From assembly GCA_036741355.1 (NCBI GenBank), contig DAINSK010000016.1, positions 1 to 64,000 on the forward strand: a stretch of DNA of 64,000 bases. The letters run 5' to 3'. The notes below the pieces were generated by a model, which saw only the letters and a list, made by a program, of their open reading frames with translations, made no database searches and was not told the DNA's origin. How positions within the stretch are numbered: the stretch's first letter is position 1; each line of letters starts with the position of its first letter. Below, in pieces: positions 8,266 through 17,060 of this stretch. Origin of the DNA: JBBRGK01 sp036741355 (lineage in GTDB: Bacteria; Chloroflexota; Dehalococcoidia; CAUJGQ01). Made by a program: the position numbers and the translations under genes.

Positions 8266-8460
8266 ATGAAAAAGGTGATCTTTGCGGCCCTCGTGCTGGG
8301 GGCCATCGCCGGCGGCTTCTTCCTCTTTCGCTGGTTCCGCGGCGAATCCGACTACGAACAGGCCGTGCAGGAGCTCGACGAGGGGCCGGCGCTCGAGCCC
8401 CACATGAACGCGGACGCCGCGCCACCGATCGCTGTGTCCGCTCGGTCGCCCGGCGGTTGA
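8266..8460 (+). CDS. Small single-pass membrane protein
   Basis: A 64-residue protein with a strong ribosome binding site (AGGAGG, 6 bases before the ATG). Residues 3-24 form a membrane helix, followed by a short acidic tail. The last residues (SARSPGG) and the stop lie inside the multi-hairpin repeat at 8445-8612, so the original C-terminus may have been replaced. It follows the two anchored paralogues and may be cotranscribed. No family is recognised. Confidence 0.6.
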   Translation: MKKVIFAALVLGAIAGGFFLFRWFRGESDYEQAVQELDEGPALEPHMNADAAPPIAVSARSPGG

Positions 8461-8612
8461 AACCGCGGGCTTAGCGCACAAAACCGGCCTGCGCCGGTTC
8501 TGGAACCCGCCGGCAGCGTTGCCCGAACTCGCCGACGAAGGCGGCCGGTGGGGATTCTTACCAATCGTCCGCGCAGGCGGACTTCGTCGGATGAGCCCGC
8601 GACCCTGGTCGC
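8445..8612. repeat. Multi-hairpin dispersed repeat, copy 1
   Basis: The element is a chain of short palindromes: GGCGGTTGAAACCGC, AAACCGGCCTGCGCCGGTT, GTCCGCGCAGGCGGAC and GCGACCCTGGTCGC. The same units recur in reverse order and orientation at 12450-12582. It begins within the last codons of the preceding gene. Confidence 0.65.
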
Positions 8613-8666
8613 CGGGCGGTCTGTGCTGGCTTAGCGGAACGACGTACAGCGATGTGGCATTAAGAA

Positions 8667-9464
8667 TTACGCGCGGCGCACGAGCCGGCGTAGGCCCTCG
8701 GGCAGCCGTCTCCGCTGGGCGCGGCCGTGATCGCGGATGGCGATCGCCACCGCGTCATTGTGCGCCTCGTGCTCGAGCTCGTCGGCGAGGGGCGCCAGAG
8801 GAACGGGCTCGCCGTACTTGTGGGCAAGCGCCGCCTCGACCAGTGCGTCCGCGATCGCCGGGTTCTTCGGCAGAAGCGATCCATGGAGGTAGGTGCCCAT
8901 CGCGTTGCGATAGCGGGCGCCCTCGGTCCCGTCTTCGCCGTTGTTGCCGAAGCCGGCGATGACTTGTGCGAGCGGCCGCGCGCCATCGTGCAGGTAGGTG
9001 CGCCCGCCGTGGTTCTCGAAGCCGACGATCTGCTGGCCGTCCCAGTCGGCCACGATGTTGCCGATACACCGCTTGACGCCGTCGCCGGGGTGAACGGTAT
9101 GCATATCGAAGATGCCGAGCCCGGGAAGCTCGGCACCGTTGCCGGGCTGGTAACGCTGCCCGAATAGCTGGTAGCCGCCGCAGACGGCGAGCATTGGCAT
9201 GTCGTCCTCGACCGCCTCGCGGATCGCGTCGCCCTTGTCGAGCAGGTCGGCCGCCACGCGGCACTGCTCGCGGTCCTGGCCACCGCCGACGAACAGCAGG
9301 TCGTACTGCTCCGCGTCAAACGGCTCGTCGAGGCCGATGCTGTCGACGACGAGGTCGATGTTGCGCCGTTCACAGCGGCGCCGCAGGGTCAGGATGTTGC
9401 CGCGGTCGCCGTACAGGTTCATCAGGTTGGGGTAGAGGTGTGCCAGCCGTAAGCGAAACTGCAT
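8667..9464 (-). CDS. gatD: Lipid II isoglutaminyl synthase, glutaminase subunit
   Basis: GatD is the class-I glutamine amidotransferase subunit that supplies ammonia to MurT for amidation of D-Glu in the lipid II stem peptide, on the cytoplasmic face. The 265 residues start LRLAHLYPNLMNLYGDRGNI, the family's conserved opening. The nucleophile lies in AVCGGYQLFG (Cys95) and the catalytic His in GTYLHGSLLPKNP (His194). The ATG at 9464 is preferred by family alignment; an ATG at 9500 would add 12 residues. It lies 215 bases downstream of murT on the same strand, and the pair works as one complex. Confidence 0.92.
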   Translation of the reverse strand: MQFRLRLAHLYPNLMNLYGDRGNILTLRRRCERRNIDLVVDSIGLDEPFDAEQYDLLFVGGGQDREQCRVAADLLDKGDAIREAVEDDMPMLAVCGGYQLFGQRYQPGNGAELPGLGIFDMHTVHPGDGVKRCIGNIVADWDGQQIVGFENHGGRTYLHDGARPLAQVIAGFGNNGEDGTEGARYRNAMGTYLHGSLLPKNPAIADALVEAALAHKYGEPVPLAPLADELEHEAHNDAVAIAIRDHGRAQRRRLPEGLRRLVRRA

Positions 9465-9679
9465 GGGCTCGGTCGTGCTCCAGGAGTTGAGGTGCGGCAT
9501 CTACGGTCTACGCTGCCGTCCGGGTTAGCCCGTCACCCGCTAGGGTGACGTCGTCGACATAGTTTTCCTGCATAGCAGAACACGATGCCGCGGCTACCCT
9601 ATCACGCTCGCCACCCGTGTGTAAGGCATTTGCGACACCTCGTGGCTGATCTGCAACAATTTATTCTCCCTCGAGATCC

Positions 9680-11074
9680 TTACTGGTCCCAGAATGCGCT
9701 TCGCCCCGCGCGCCGCGCAATCATCTCCCGCAGCGACATCATGGCCGTGTAGGTAGGCAGCACGTACAGGCGGCTGTCCGTGGGCGCCGATCCGATCGCC
9801 CGACTGAGCGCGCGCTCCAGCGACCTTTCGAGCAAGACCTCCCGCTCCAGGCCGGCGTACTTCAGCCGCAGCGCCAGATCCGTCGCGCGGGTGCCCGTGA
9901 CGACGGCGCTCTCGACTCGCCCGGCGAGCCGCTCGAAGTCTACGTCCCAGATCCAGGAGATGTCGCGACCGTCCTGGATGCCGTCGTTGAGCGCGAGCAG
10001 CAGGTGCAGCGGACCGCGCGCGGTCAGCACCGTGCCCAGCGCCTGGTTCATTCCCGCCGGGTTCTTGACCAGCAGCACGTGAATGTCGCGGCCACCAACC
10101 TGAACGCGCTCCTGCCTGCCGAACGCCGCGGCGAACGACGACAGCGCCCGCACGATGACGGTGTTGTCGACGCCGAGCACCGTCGCGCCGGCTAAGGCGG
10201 CAGCGGCGTTATAGGCGTTATAAAGTCCCGCGAGCGGCAGGTCCAACGCCACGGCGCCCAGCGGCGTAGCGATCGACAGCCGCTGGCTTCCCGCTTCGTC
10301 AGCCACCACGGCAGTAACCCTGATGTCGGGCTCCGGCCGGCACCGCCCGCAGCCGCCGCAGCGCCACGTGCCGATGTGGCCGTAGTAGATGCGGGCGTAC
10401 GTGTACTCCGTGCCGCAACGCTCGCACCAGCGGGCGTCGGCGGCGTGTTCCTCGCCTGCAGCATTATCACCCGGGTCGTCGATCCCGTAAAACAGCGCCT
10501 CGCCGGCAAAATGCTCGGCGAGGCCCGCGACCGAAGGGTCGTCGGCGTTCAATACAATCGTCGCGCCGGGCGGAAACAGCCCGAGGCTGCGCCGCCAGAG
10601 GCCGAGGATGCTGTCGACTTCGCCGTAGCGATCGAGCTGGTCGCGGAACAGGTTGGTGAACACGGCGACGTTCGGCAGCAGGGCGCGTGCCGCCTGCGGC
10701 AGCGTCGCCTCGTCGACTTCGAACACGCCGGTGCGCTGCGCCGCGTTGGGGATGCGCCCGTCGACCCCCGCGGCGTCGAGCAACGTCGTACCGATGCCCC
10801 GCATCAAGTTCGACCCGCTGCGGTTGTGTACCGGTTCCCGACCGGCAGCGCGCACGATTCCCGCCAGCATGCGCGCCGTCGTCGTCTTACCGTTCGTTCC
10901 GGTGACGACCGCCCGGCCGGCGCCGAGCTGCGCCGCCAGGCGATCGGTGAGCCGCGGATCGATCCGCTCGGCGACCACGCCGGGGAGGGCCGTGCCGCCG
11001 CCGCGTCCGAGTCGCCGGCTCGCGGCGCCGAGCAGCTTACCGGCCGCCACCGCGGCGATCGAGGCGGGGGGCAA
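9680..11074 (-). CDS. murT: Lipid II isoglutaminyl synthase, Mur-ligase subunit
   Basis: MurT is the Mur-ligase-like ATP-dependent subunit of the lipid II amidating complex. Visible motifs are the ATP loop TGTNGKTTTARML, the central-domain VFTNLFRDQLDRYGE, the four-cysteine zinc ribbon characteristic of MurT (CERCG ... CGGCGRC), and the C-terminal NPAGMNQAL and LNDGIQDGRDISWIWD. The start is uncertain. The upstream protease gene ends at 11085, and family length favours the TTG at 11074 or the GTG at 11050; neither has a good ribosome site, so translational coupling is likely. Confidence 0.9.
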   Translation of the reverse strand: MPPASIAAVAAGKLLGAASRRLGRGGGTALPGVVAERIDPRLTDRLAAQLGAGRAVVTGTNGKTTTARMLAGIVRAAGREPVHNRSGSNLMRGIGTTLLDAAGVDGRIPNAAQRTGVFEVDEATLPQAARALLPNVAVFTNLFRDQLDRYGEVDSILGLWRRSLGLFPPGATIVLNADDPSVAGLAEHFAGEALFYGIDDPGDNAAGEEHAADARWCERCGTEYTYARIYYGHIGTWRCGGCGRCRPEPDIRVTAVVADEAGSQRLSIATPLGAVALDLPLAGLYNAYNAAAALAGATVLGVDNTVIVRALSSFAAAFGRQERVQVGGRDIHVLLVKNPAGMNQALGTVLTARGPLHLLLALNDGIQDGRDISWIWDVDFERLAGRVESAVVTGTRATDLALRLKYAGLEREVLLERSLERALSRAIGSAPTDSRLYVLPTYTAMMSLREMIARRAGRSAFWDQ

Positions 11075-11084
11075 CGCCGCGCGG

Positions 11085-12245
11085 TTATCGCCGGCCACGG
11101 CGCTCCAACAGGTGCAACAGGCTGGTGCGGCCGACGAGGCCGAGCACCTCCCCGCCCGCGACGACGGGCACGGCGACCAGCCCTTCACCTTCGAGCCGTT
11201 GCAGCAGGCTGGCGCCGTCGTCCTCCAGGCTGGCGGGCTCGAGCGTTTCCGCCGGCACCATCAACTGGCGCGCCGTGACGCGCTCGCGGTCGCGCTCCGG
11301 CACGGTCACCGCGCTGCCGCGCGTCACCATGCCGATCAGCCGTCCGCCCTCGGGCAGACCGTCGTCGGCGTAATCGGCAACGAACGCCACTTCGCAGTCG
11401 CGGCTGGAGAGGATCTGCGGCAGGAACGTCATCACCGAGGCGGAGGAATCGACCACCGGAACGTCGCGCAACATCGCGTCCTTGGCGCGGTAGGCGCGCA
11501 GCTGCTCCAGCACACGGAGGACGCTCAGCGACTGCCGGGCGGCGTTGTTGAGGTACCAGCCGATCAGGATCAGCCAGGCGCCGTTGAAGGCGCCACCGCC
11601 GAGCGACAGCCCGGGAACGCGGGCGATCGTCGCCGCGCCGAGCGCCATTAGCAGCAGGGCGACGACCTGACCCGTGCCGCCGGCGATGCGCGTCGCCCAC
11701 TTGTAGCTGCCGGTGGCGGACCAGATCAACGACCGGAATATCCGCCCGCCGTCCATGGGGAAGCCCGGGATGAGGTTGAAGACACCGACCGACAGGTTGA
11801 GCAGCCACAGCCACGTCCACATCACGGCGAACGGCCCGGGGTGGCGGAAGTCGGTGAGCAGCATCAGCCCTAGAAAGAGCCCGGACAGCAGGATGCTGAC
11901 CGCTGGTCCCGCGGCCGCGATCGCCAGTTCAGCCGAAGGCTGCTTCATCTCCTGTGTGATCTGCGCCACGCCGCCGAGCAAGAAGAGGGTGATGCTGCGC
12001 ACAGGCACGCCGAAGTAGCGTGCCACCAGCGCATGTCCCAGCTCGTGCAAGAGGATCGAGGCGAAGAAGATCAACGAGGTAATCAGCGCCAGCGACCAGT
12101 ACGCAATCGCCGGCCGGCCCGGGAGAACCTCTGGATAGACCCGGCCGCCCAGCAGCCCGGTGGAGAGGGCGAGCGACACGAACCAGGAGGCGTTCACACG
12201 AATGGGGATGCCAAGTACGTGGCCGGCGGTGAAAGTGGATTTCAT
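11085..12245 (-). CDS. Site-2-type intramembrane metalloprotease with CBS domains
   Basis: A 386-residue M50 family protease. The zinc site is HELGH at about residue 67, and the second conserved motif NLIPGFPMDGGR sits in a later membrane helix. Several hydrophobic helices fill residues 15-230. The C-terminal third carries two CBS-like repeats (RDVPVVDSSASVMTFL and LMVPAETLEPASLEDDG, ending VPVVAGGEVLGLVGR), which suggests nucleotide-responsive control. It sits 10 bases upstream of murT on the same strand, so wall synthesis and regulated membrane proteolysis share a transcript. The substrate is unknown. Confidence 0.85.
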   Translation of the reverse strand: MKSTFTAGHVLGIPIRVNASWFVSLALSTGLLGGRVYPEVLPGRPAIAYWSLALITSLIFFASILLHELGHALVARYFGVPVRSITLFLLGGVAQITQEMKQPSAELAIAAAGPAVSILLSGLFLGLMLLTDFRHPGPFAVMWTWLWLLNLSVGVFNLIPGFPMDGGRIFRSLIWSATGSYKWATRIAGGTGQVVALLLMALGAATIARVPGLSLGGGAFNGAWLILIGWYLNNAARQSLSVLRVLEQLRAYRAKDAMLRDVPVVDSSASVMTFLPQILSSRDCEVAFVADYADDGLPEGGRLIGMVTRGSAVTVPERDRERVTARQLMVPAETLEPASLEDDGASLLQRLEGEGLVAVPVVAGGEVLGLVGRTSLLHLLERRGRR

Positions 12246-12783
12246 TAACCGCCCCTGGCTAGGCTGCCGCGATCACCGGTGCCTGGAATCCCGGCCGGCG
12301 TAGAATCCTCCGGGGTCCCAGTATAGCACTGGAACGCATGACCCATCGCCGGGGGCGGGTGTGCGTCAACGGCTTGCGGAGCGCGACGCGGACCGCCGGC
12401 GGCTTGCGGACGCGCCAGGCGACCAAGGTGTCTGCACCGGCCCCGCCCAGCGACTAAAGTCGCAGGCTCATGCAGCAAAGTCCGCTTGCGCGGACTAGTG
12501 GTTCGCATCCCCGCCGGCGCATGCCGCAACCGGCGTAGGCCGGTTTTGTTGTACGAGCCTGCGGTGTCAACCGCCGGGCGATCCCCGGGTGTACTGAATC
12601 CGCCGGGCGATGGGGCGCGCTGCAACTGCTGCGTGATTGCGCGGGTTGCTGCGTGCAGGGACCCCGCAAACCTTTGACGCCCACCCGCTGGAGTGGTGTC
12701 TCGTGGACTGGCTTGGGCGGCAGGAATAGAATAGTGGTGGCCGGGCACCAAGCCCGACGCGTGAGTGTGGTGGAGGTGACGTC
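12246..12783. other. Intergenic region with palindromic repeat cassette
   Basis: No gene is supported in about 540 bases between divergent genes. The centre holds the second copy of the multi-hairpin repeat. A degenerate tandem unit CCGCCGGGCGAT occurs twice near 12570-12610. Promoters for the protease and htpX must lie at the two edges. Confidence 0.5.
12450..12582. repeat. Multi-hairpin dispersed repeat, copy 2 (inverted)
   Basis: GCGACTAAAGTCGC, AGTCCGCTTGCGCGGACT, AACCGGCGTAGGCCGGTT and GCGGTGTCAACCGC follow one another. These are the units of copy 1 (8445-8612) in reverse order on the opposite strand. Loops and linkers differ while the palindromic pairing is kept. Confidence 0.65.
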
Positions 12784-13695
12784 TTGAACCGGCGTCGTTT
12801 GCCAGGCCCCGATGCAGGACTGACGGTGCGGATGTTCATCGTCATGTTCCTGCTGGCCGCCGTGTATCTCGCCTTCTCGGCGGTGCTCTGGCGGTTGACG
12901 GGCAACTTCCTTCTCATCGTGATCTTCGCGGGTAGCGGCCTGCTGATCCAGTACTTCTTTTCGGACAAGCTGGCGCTCATGTCGATGGGCGCCCACGAGG
13001 TGACGCCCGAACAGGCGCCGGACCTCCACGCCATGGTGGAACGGCTCGTGCAGCAGATAGACCTGCCCAAGCCGCGCCTGGCGATCGCCGATACGGACAT
13101 GCCGAATGCATTCGCCACCGGCCGAAGCCCCAAGCATGCCGTGCTGTGTTGCACGACGGGCATCATGCGGCGGCTCAACTCCGACGAGATGGAATCGGTG
13201 CTCGCCCATGAAATGACCCACATTAAGAACCGCGACGTGGCGGTCATTACCTTCGCAAGCTTCTTTGCGACGGTGGCCGCGTTCATCATGCAGTGGGGCT
13301 TCTGGCTTGGCATGATGGGCGGCGATCGGAGCGACGAAGACCGGAACGGCAACGCCTTCGTGCTGGTGTACCTGGCGTCGATTCTTGTCTGGGTCGTGAG
13401 CTTCTTCCTGATTCGGGCGCTATCGCGCTACCGCGAGCTGGCCGCGGACCGCGGCTCGGCGATCATCACCGGTGCGCCGATGAACCTCGAATCGGCGCTG
13501 ATGAAGATCAGTACCGGCATGGCGCGCATTCCGAACGACGACCTGCGATCGAAAGAGACGCTGAACGCGTTCTTCATTGTGCCGGCGCTGGCCGGCGGCA
13601 TGTCGGTGAGCGAGTTGCTCTCCACGCATCCGTCGCTCGAGCACCGCATCGCCCAACTGCAGCGCATTCAGGCCGAAATGTACGGCACGCGGTGA
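12784..13695 (+). CDS. htpX: HtpX-family membrane metalloprotease
   Basis: A 303-residue M48B peptidase that degrades damaged membrane proteins. The zinc motif HEMTH is at residues 142-146 and the third ligand region is ELAADRGSA at about 219. Two N-terminal helices (residues 15-58) and two more around 155-215 anchor the catalytic domain. Translation starts at a TTG about 8 bases after GGAGGTGA. It opens a same-strand run of htpX, pspAB, pspA and pspAA, a known grouping for membrane-stress response. Confidence 0.9.
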   Translation: MNRRRLPGPDAGLTVRMFIVMFLLAAVYLAFSAVLWRLTGNFLLIVIFAGSGLLIQYFFSDKLALMSMGAHEVTPEQAPDLHAMVERLVQQIDLPKPRLAIADTDMPNAFATGRSPKHAVLCCTTGIMRRLNSDEMESVLAHEMTHIKNRDVAVITFASFFATVAAFIMQWGFWLGMMGGDRSDEDRNGNAFVLVYLASILVWVVSFFLIRALSRYRELAADRGSAIITGAPMNLESALMKISTGMARIPNDDLRSKETLNAFFIVPALAGGMSVSELLSTHPSLEHRIAQLQRIQAEMYGTR

Positions 13696-13698
13696 CGG

Positions 13699-13720
13699 GG
13701 GCAGTCGGCAGTCGGCAGTA
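13699..13720 (+). repeat. GGCAGTN heptamer repeat after htpX
   Basis: Three tandem GGCAGT(C/C/A) units start four bases after the htpX stop. The same unit recurs at 2690-2712, 22806-22829, 23055-23100, 27180-27196, 32641-32675 and 50597-50634. Confidence 0.65.
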
Positions 13721-13740
13721 GTAAGCTTCCAGGAGCTCGC

Positions 13741-14310
13741 GTGGGGTTGCTAGACACGCTGCTCGGGCGCACGAAGCCCGTGAAGTCGAAGAGCGAGGCG
13801 CTGTTCGCGATGGCGACGGCGCAGCTCACGCTCGAGACGAAGTTGCGCCTGACGCCCGCACACCGCGCCGGGGTCGTCTTTCGCCCCGTGGAATCGTCAT
13901 ACTTCGACGAGGCGGAGCAGCAGTTGCAGGCGATGCTCGGCCAGAGCGGCAAGGACGAAAACCTCAAGTACGAAACGCAGACGGACTCGTACGGCTACCG
14001 CTGGATCATCGTCGAGAACGAGAGCTTCGAAGAGCTGGTTGCGGCGCTGCACATGGTCAGCATTACGCTCGCCGACCAGGGCTTTGGCGACCAGTTGCTT
14101 GCTGCGGGCTTCCGCTTCGACACGGCCGACCACCCGGTATACTGGATCTACAACTACAAGCGCGGCGCGTTTTACCCGTTCGTGCCGGCGCGGGGCGAAA
14201 AGCAACGCGACAACGGCGAGGAGCTTCGCCTCGGGGCGGTGATCGGCAAGGAGCTGCCGGTAGAAAAGGCAACGGACCGCTGGTTCGCGCTTTGGGGCAT
14301 CCCCTTTTGA
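13741..14310 (+). CDS. pspAB: PspA-associated protein PspAB
   Basis: A 189-residue soluble protein opening MGLLDTLLGRTKPVKSKSEALFAMATAQLTL with the later signature FGDQLLAAGFRF and YWIYNYKRGAFYPF, typical of the PspAB family. It starts at a GTG preceded by AGGAG. It is 45 bases after htpX and 70 bases before pspA. A direct biochemical role is not established; the tie to PspA is from recurrent neighbourhood. A GGCAGTN repeat fills the spacer before it, yet the operon order is kept. Confidence 0.8.
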   Translation: MGLLDTLLGRTKPVKSKSEALFAMATAQLTLETKLRLTPAHRAGVVFRPVESSYFDEAEQQLQAMLGQSGKDENLKYETQTDSYGYRWIIVENESFEELVAALHMVSITLADQGFGDQLLAAGFRFDTADHPVYWIYNYKRGAFYPFVPARGEKQRDNGEELRLGAVIGKELPVEKATDRWFALWGIPF

Positions 14311-14380
14311 GCTGGAGCCGTCCCACGGCCGGGGTTGACCGCTTATACTGGATCCACTGAATTGAGTGAGGAACTACATC

Positions 14381-15130
14381 ATGGGCTTGCTCGGTCGCAT
14401 GTCTACGATTTTCAAGGCCAAGGTCAACCGTGCCCTGGACAAGGCCGAAAATCCGGGCGAAACGCTCGACTATTCCTATGAGCGGCAGCTCACGCAGATC
14501 CAGAACTTCAAGCGAGGCATCGTCGAAGTCACGACCGCCAAAAAGCGGCTGGAACTACAGTCTTCGCAAGTCAAGTCAGACATCGACCGCATGGACGTGC
14601 AGGCCCGGCAGGCGCTGGCCGCCAACCGTGAGGACCTGGCGCGGACAGTGCTGCTACGCAAACAGACAGCCCAACAGCAATTGGACCAGCTCGACCCGCA
14701 GATCGCCCAGCTCAATGACCAGCAGCAGAAGCTGAGCGATGCCGAGGCGCGGCTGTCGACCAAAGTCGAAGCTTTCCGGACGCAGAAGGAAGTAATTAAG
14801 GCGCAGTATTCGGCGGCGACCGCACAGGTGAAGATCGGCGAAGCAGTGACGGGCATTTCGGAGGAGATGACCGACATCGGCTCTTCGATCGACCGCGCCC
14901 AGAACCGCACCCAGCAAATGCAAGCGCGCGCGGGTGCAATCGACGAGCTCGTCAATACCGGCGTGCTTGCCGACGTCACCCAGACCGGTGGCGGCAACGA
15001 TATCGACCGCCAGTTGGCTCAGATTACGACCGATAGCACCGTCGATGCCGAACTGGCTCGTATGAAGGCCGAGATCGCGCCGCCGGCGCAGCGGCCGCAG
15101 ATCGGGCCGCCGGGTGCCTCCAGCCACTAG
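14381..15130 (+). CDS. pspA: Phage shock protein A / IM30 family
   Basis: A 249-residue membrane-remodelling ESCRT-III-like protein that oligomerises on stressed membranes. An amphipathic N-terminus (MGLLGRMSTIFKAKVNRALD) precedes a long coiled-coil region (about residues 25-190) rich in Gln, Lys and Glu. The ATG at 14381 is chosen because GTGAGGA at 14365-14371 is the ribosome site; the upstream in-frame GTG is part of that site. The tail after residue 225 is Ala/Pro-rich and likely disordered. It sits between pspAB and pspAA. Confidence 0.9.
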   Translation: MGLLGRMSTIFKAKVNRALDKAENPGETLDYSYERQLTQIQNFKRGIVEVTTAKKRLELQSSQVKSDIDRMDVQARQALAANREDLARTVLLRKQTAQQQLDQLDPQIAQLNDQQQKLSDAEARLSTKVEAFRTQKEVIKAQYSAATAQVKIGEAVTGISEEMTDIGSSIDRAQNRTQQMQARAGAIDELVNTGVLADVTQTGGGNDIDRQLAQITTDSTVDAELARMKAEIAPPAQRPQIGPPGASSH

Positions 15131-15195
15131 CAGCGCGGCCGCACCAGTCGATTCCGGCCGGGGATTCGTACCAGAAAGAAAACGGAGGCGACTCG

Positions 15196-15474
15196 ATGAT
15201 CGTCCGCATTCAGGGCGAGGGCCAGTGGGATATCTCGGGTAGCCAGGTCGACGAGCTGGACAAGCTCGACGATCAAATCCTTGCCGCCGTCGGCGATCAC
15301 GACGAGGGCCGTTTCCACACGTTAGTAGGACAGTTGCTCGACCAGGTGCGCAAGGGCGGGCGCAAGCTGCCGCCGGAAGAGATCGCCGAGTCCGACCTGA
15401 TCCTGCCGCCCGCCGACGCAACGATGAGCGAAGTCAGGGAGCTGTTCGCCAGCGAAGGCCTGAGTCTCAGCTAG
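15196..15474 (+). CDS. pspAA: PspA-associated protein PspAA
   Basis: A 92-residue protein beginning MIVRIQGEGQWDISGSQVDE and ending with SDLILPPADATMSEVRELF, the hallmark of the PspAA domain. It follows pspA by 65 bases. AACGGAGG upstream of the ATG is a good ribosome site. PspAA is presumed to bind PspA or tune its assembly. Confidence 0.85.
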   Translation: MIVRIQGEGQWDISGSQVDELDKLDDQILAAVGDHDEGRFHTLVGQLLDQVRKGGRKLPPEEIAESDLILPPADATMSEVRELFASEGLSLS

Positions 15475-15542
15475 ACCCGTCACCGAGCCATCTCAACGCA
15501 TTCACAAGCTCGACGTAAGCCTGGCGAGTTCGCATTAGTTTT

Positions 15543-16226
15543 CTACGGGTATGTTGGATATGGGACGGGGCGCGGCATGCTGGTCGGCGGTACAGGAGTT
15601 ACAGTGTGCACCGGCTGCGGCGCAGGGTTCGTAGCTGGTGCGGGCTGCGCCGTAGCTGCTGGGGCGGGCGCCGTCGCACCCGGCGCAATGGTTATCGAGC
15701 CTCCCGATCGTGACAGCGCCCAGGCGCCCTGACCGGGCTGCAGGGATGTGACGGCCATGTACTGGCCGGCTACCGCGTCAAACGCGAACACCTCGTCGGC
15801 GCCGGTCACCAGTGCGGGGGTCGTGCCGCTAGGGTTGCCGATCAACTGCCACTTGCCGGCAGACGCGGCGACCGTAATCGAAGCGTTGCTCCCCGCGGGA
15901 AGCGTAACCGGAATGTCTCCGGAGAAGTATGCCCAGTATCCGCGGCCGCCGCTCAGGGAATCGCCCGAGCCGAGCTGCGTGTAGCTGTTGGCCGCGGTGT
16001 CGAATGCCAGCACGCTGTCGGCGTTCACGGCCGTTCCCGATGGCACGCCGATCATGTTGTAACCGGCGCTGAACGTCACCGTTCGGCCGGCCGCGCCCTG
16101 CGCAGCTCCGGACCCAGTTGCCGCTTCGGCTGCGACAGTGGCGCTGCCCATAATGGACACCAGCAGGATTGCTGCGGAGCTCAGGGTCAAGAGCGTGGCG
16201 AACCGTCTGCTCAGCAGGCTGTTCAT
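15543..16226 (-). CDS. Secreted repeat protein, homologue of 4419-5150
   Basis: A 227-residue exported protein with a signal peptide (about residues 1-33). Two related repeats are visible: AGYNMIGVPSGTAV ... GYWAYF, and KWQLIGNPSGTTP ... GAWALSRSG. These match the pattern of the Tat-type protein at 4419. The C-terminus is a long Pro/Ala/Thr tail ending PRPVPYPTYP with no anchor or Cys module. It is probably a secreted or wall-associated beta protein. It converges on pspAA, with 68 bases between the genes. Confidence 0.65.
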   Translation of the reverse strand: MNSLLSRRFATLLTLSSAAILLVSIMGSATVAAEAATGSGAAQGAAGRTVTFSAGYNMIGVPSGTAVNADSVLAFDTAANSYTQLGSGDSLSGGRGYWAYFSGDIPVTLPAGSNASITVAASAGKWQLIGNPSGTTPALVTGADEVFAFDAVAGQYMAVTSLQPGQGAWALSRSGGSITIAPGATAPAPAATAQPAPATNPAPQPVHTVTPVPPTSMPRPVPYPTYP

Positions 16227-16355
16227 CGGCGGTACCTCACGGGTTGCTTTGAATTGTTGTCCGGTGTTGGTAGGAGGCTTCTCAGACGATACGCATGAGC
16301 GCCGTCCGCGGATGCATGGAATCCGAACGACGGAGTTCCGGGATATGATGCGACT

Positions 16356-17036
16356 ATGACGAACGGCGCCGCAACGCGGGAACTCCTGCTGACCGAGACC
16401 TTTGCCAGTATCCAGGGTGAGGGCATCCGGGCGGGACTGCCGACCGCGTTCCTGCGTCTGGCGCGCTGCCCGTTGCGCTGCACCTGGTGCGACTCCGAGT
16501 ACACGTTCACGGGCGGTGAGCGCGTGGCCCTCGACGCTACGGTAGAGCGGCTGGCCGCGTACGGGCAGCTGCCCAATGTCTGCATCACAGGCGGCGAGCC
16601 GCTGGTCCAGCGCCGGTTAGTGCAAGAACTGATTCCGCTTATGTTCGAGCGGCTGTCCGCCCTGACGTCGGTGGAAATCGAGACGTCCGGTTCGCGGCAG
16701 ATCTGGGCGGCGGAGCCGCGCGTTCACTGGAACCTCGACGTGAAATGTCCGCTGTCGGGCATGGAGCGGCACAACCGCTGGGAGAACCTCGACTTCCTTC
16801 GCGAAGGCGACGAGGTCAAGTTTGTGATCGCGGGACGCGAGGACTTCGACTTCGCCACCCGCGTTGTGCGTGAGCGACTGGTTGGTCTGCCGGTCGTGTG
16901 CTTCTTTAATCCCGCATGGGGGCTTGTGCAGCCATCGCAGCTCGTAGTGTGGCTCCTGGAGAATGCGCCGCCAAATACCCGTCTCGGCCTGCAACAGCAC
17001 AAGTACATCTGGGGGTCGGACGTCCAAGGCGTCTGA
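16356..17036 (+). CDS. queE: 7-carboxy-7-deazaguanine synthase
   Basis: A radical-SAM enzyme that makes CDG from 6-carboxytetrahydropterin for queuosine or other 7-deazaguanine products. The 226 residues carry the cluster motif C38-x3-C-x2-C45 (CPLRCTWC) after FASIQGEGIRAGLPTAFLRL, then CITGGEPL and IETSGS. The other pathway genes (queC, queD, queF) are not in the window. XdhC-like and Cox-type genes follow on the same strand. Confidence 0.9.
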   Translation: MTNGAATRELLLTETFASIQGEGIRAGLPTAFLRLARCPLRCTWCDSEYTFTGGERVALDATVERLAAYGQLPNVCITGGEPLVQRRLVQELIPLMFERLSALTSVEIETSGSRQIWAAEPRVHWNLDVKCPLSGMERHNRWENLDFLREGDEVKFVIAGREDFDFATRVVRERLVGLPVVCFFNPAWGLVQPSQLVVWLLENAPPNTRLGLQQHKYIWGSDVQGV

Positions 17037-17060
17037 TACGATAAGTCCGGAGGCTGAGCC

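Noticed and set aside
13699..13720. Heptamer repeats as a CRISPR array
   Set aside because: Units are seven bases with no spacers and no cas genes nearby.
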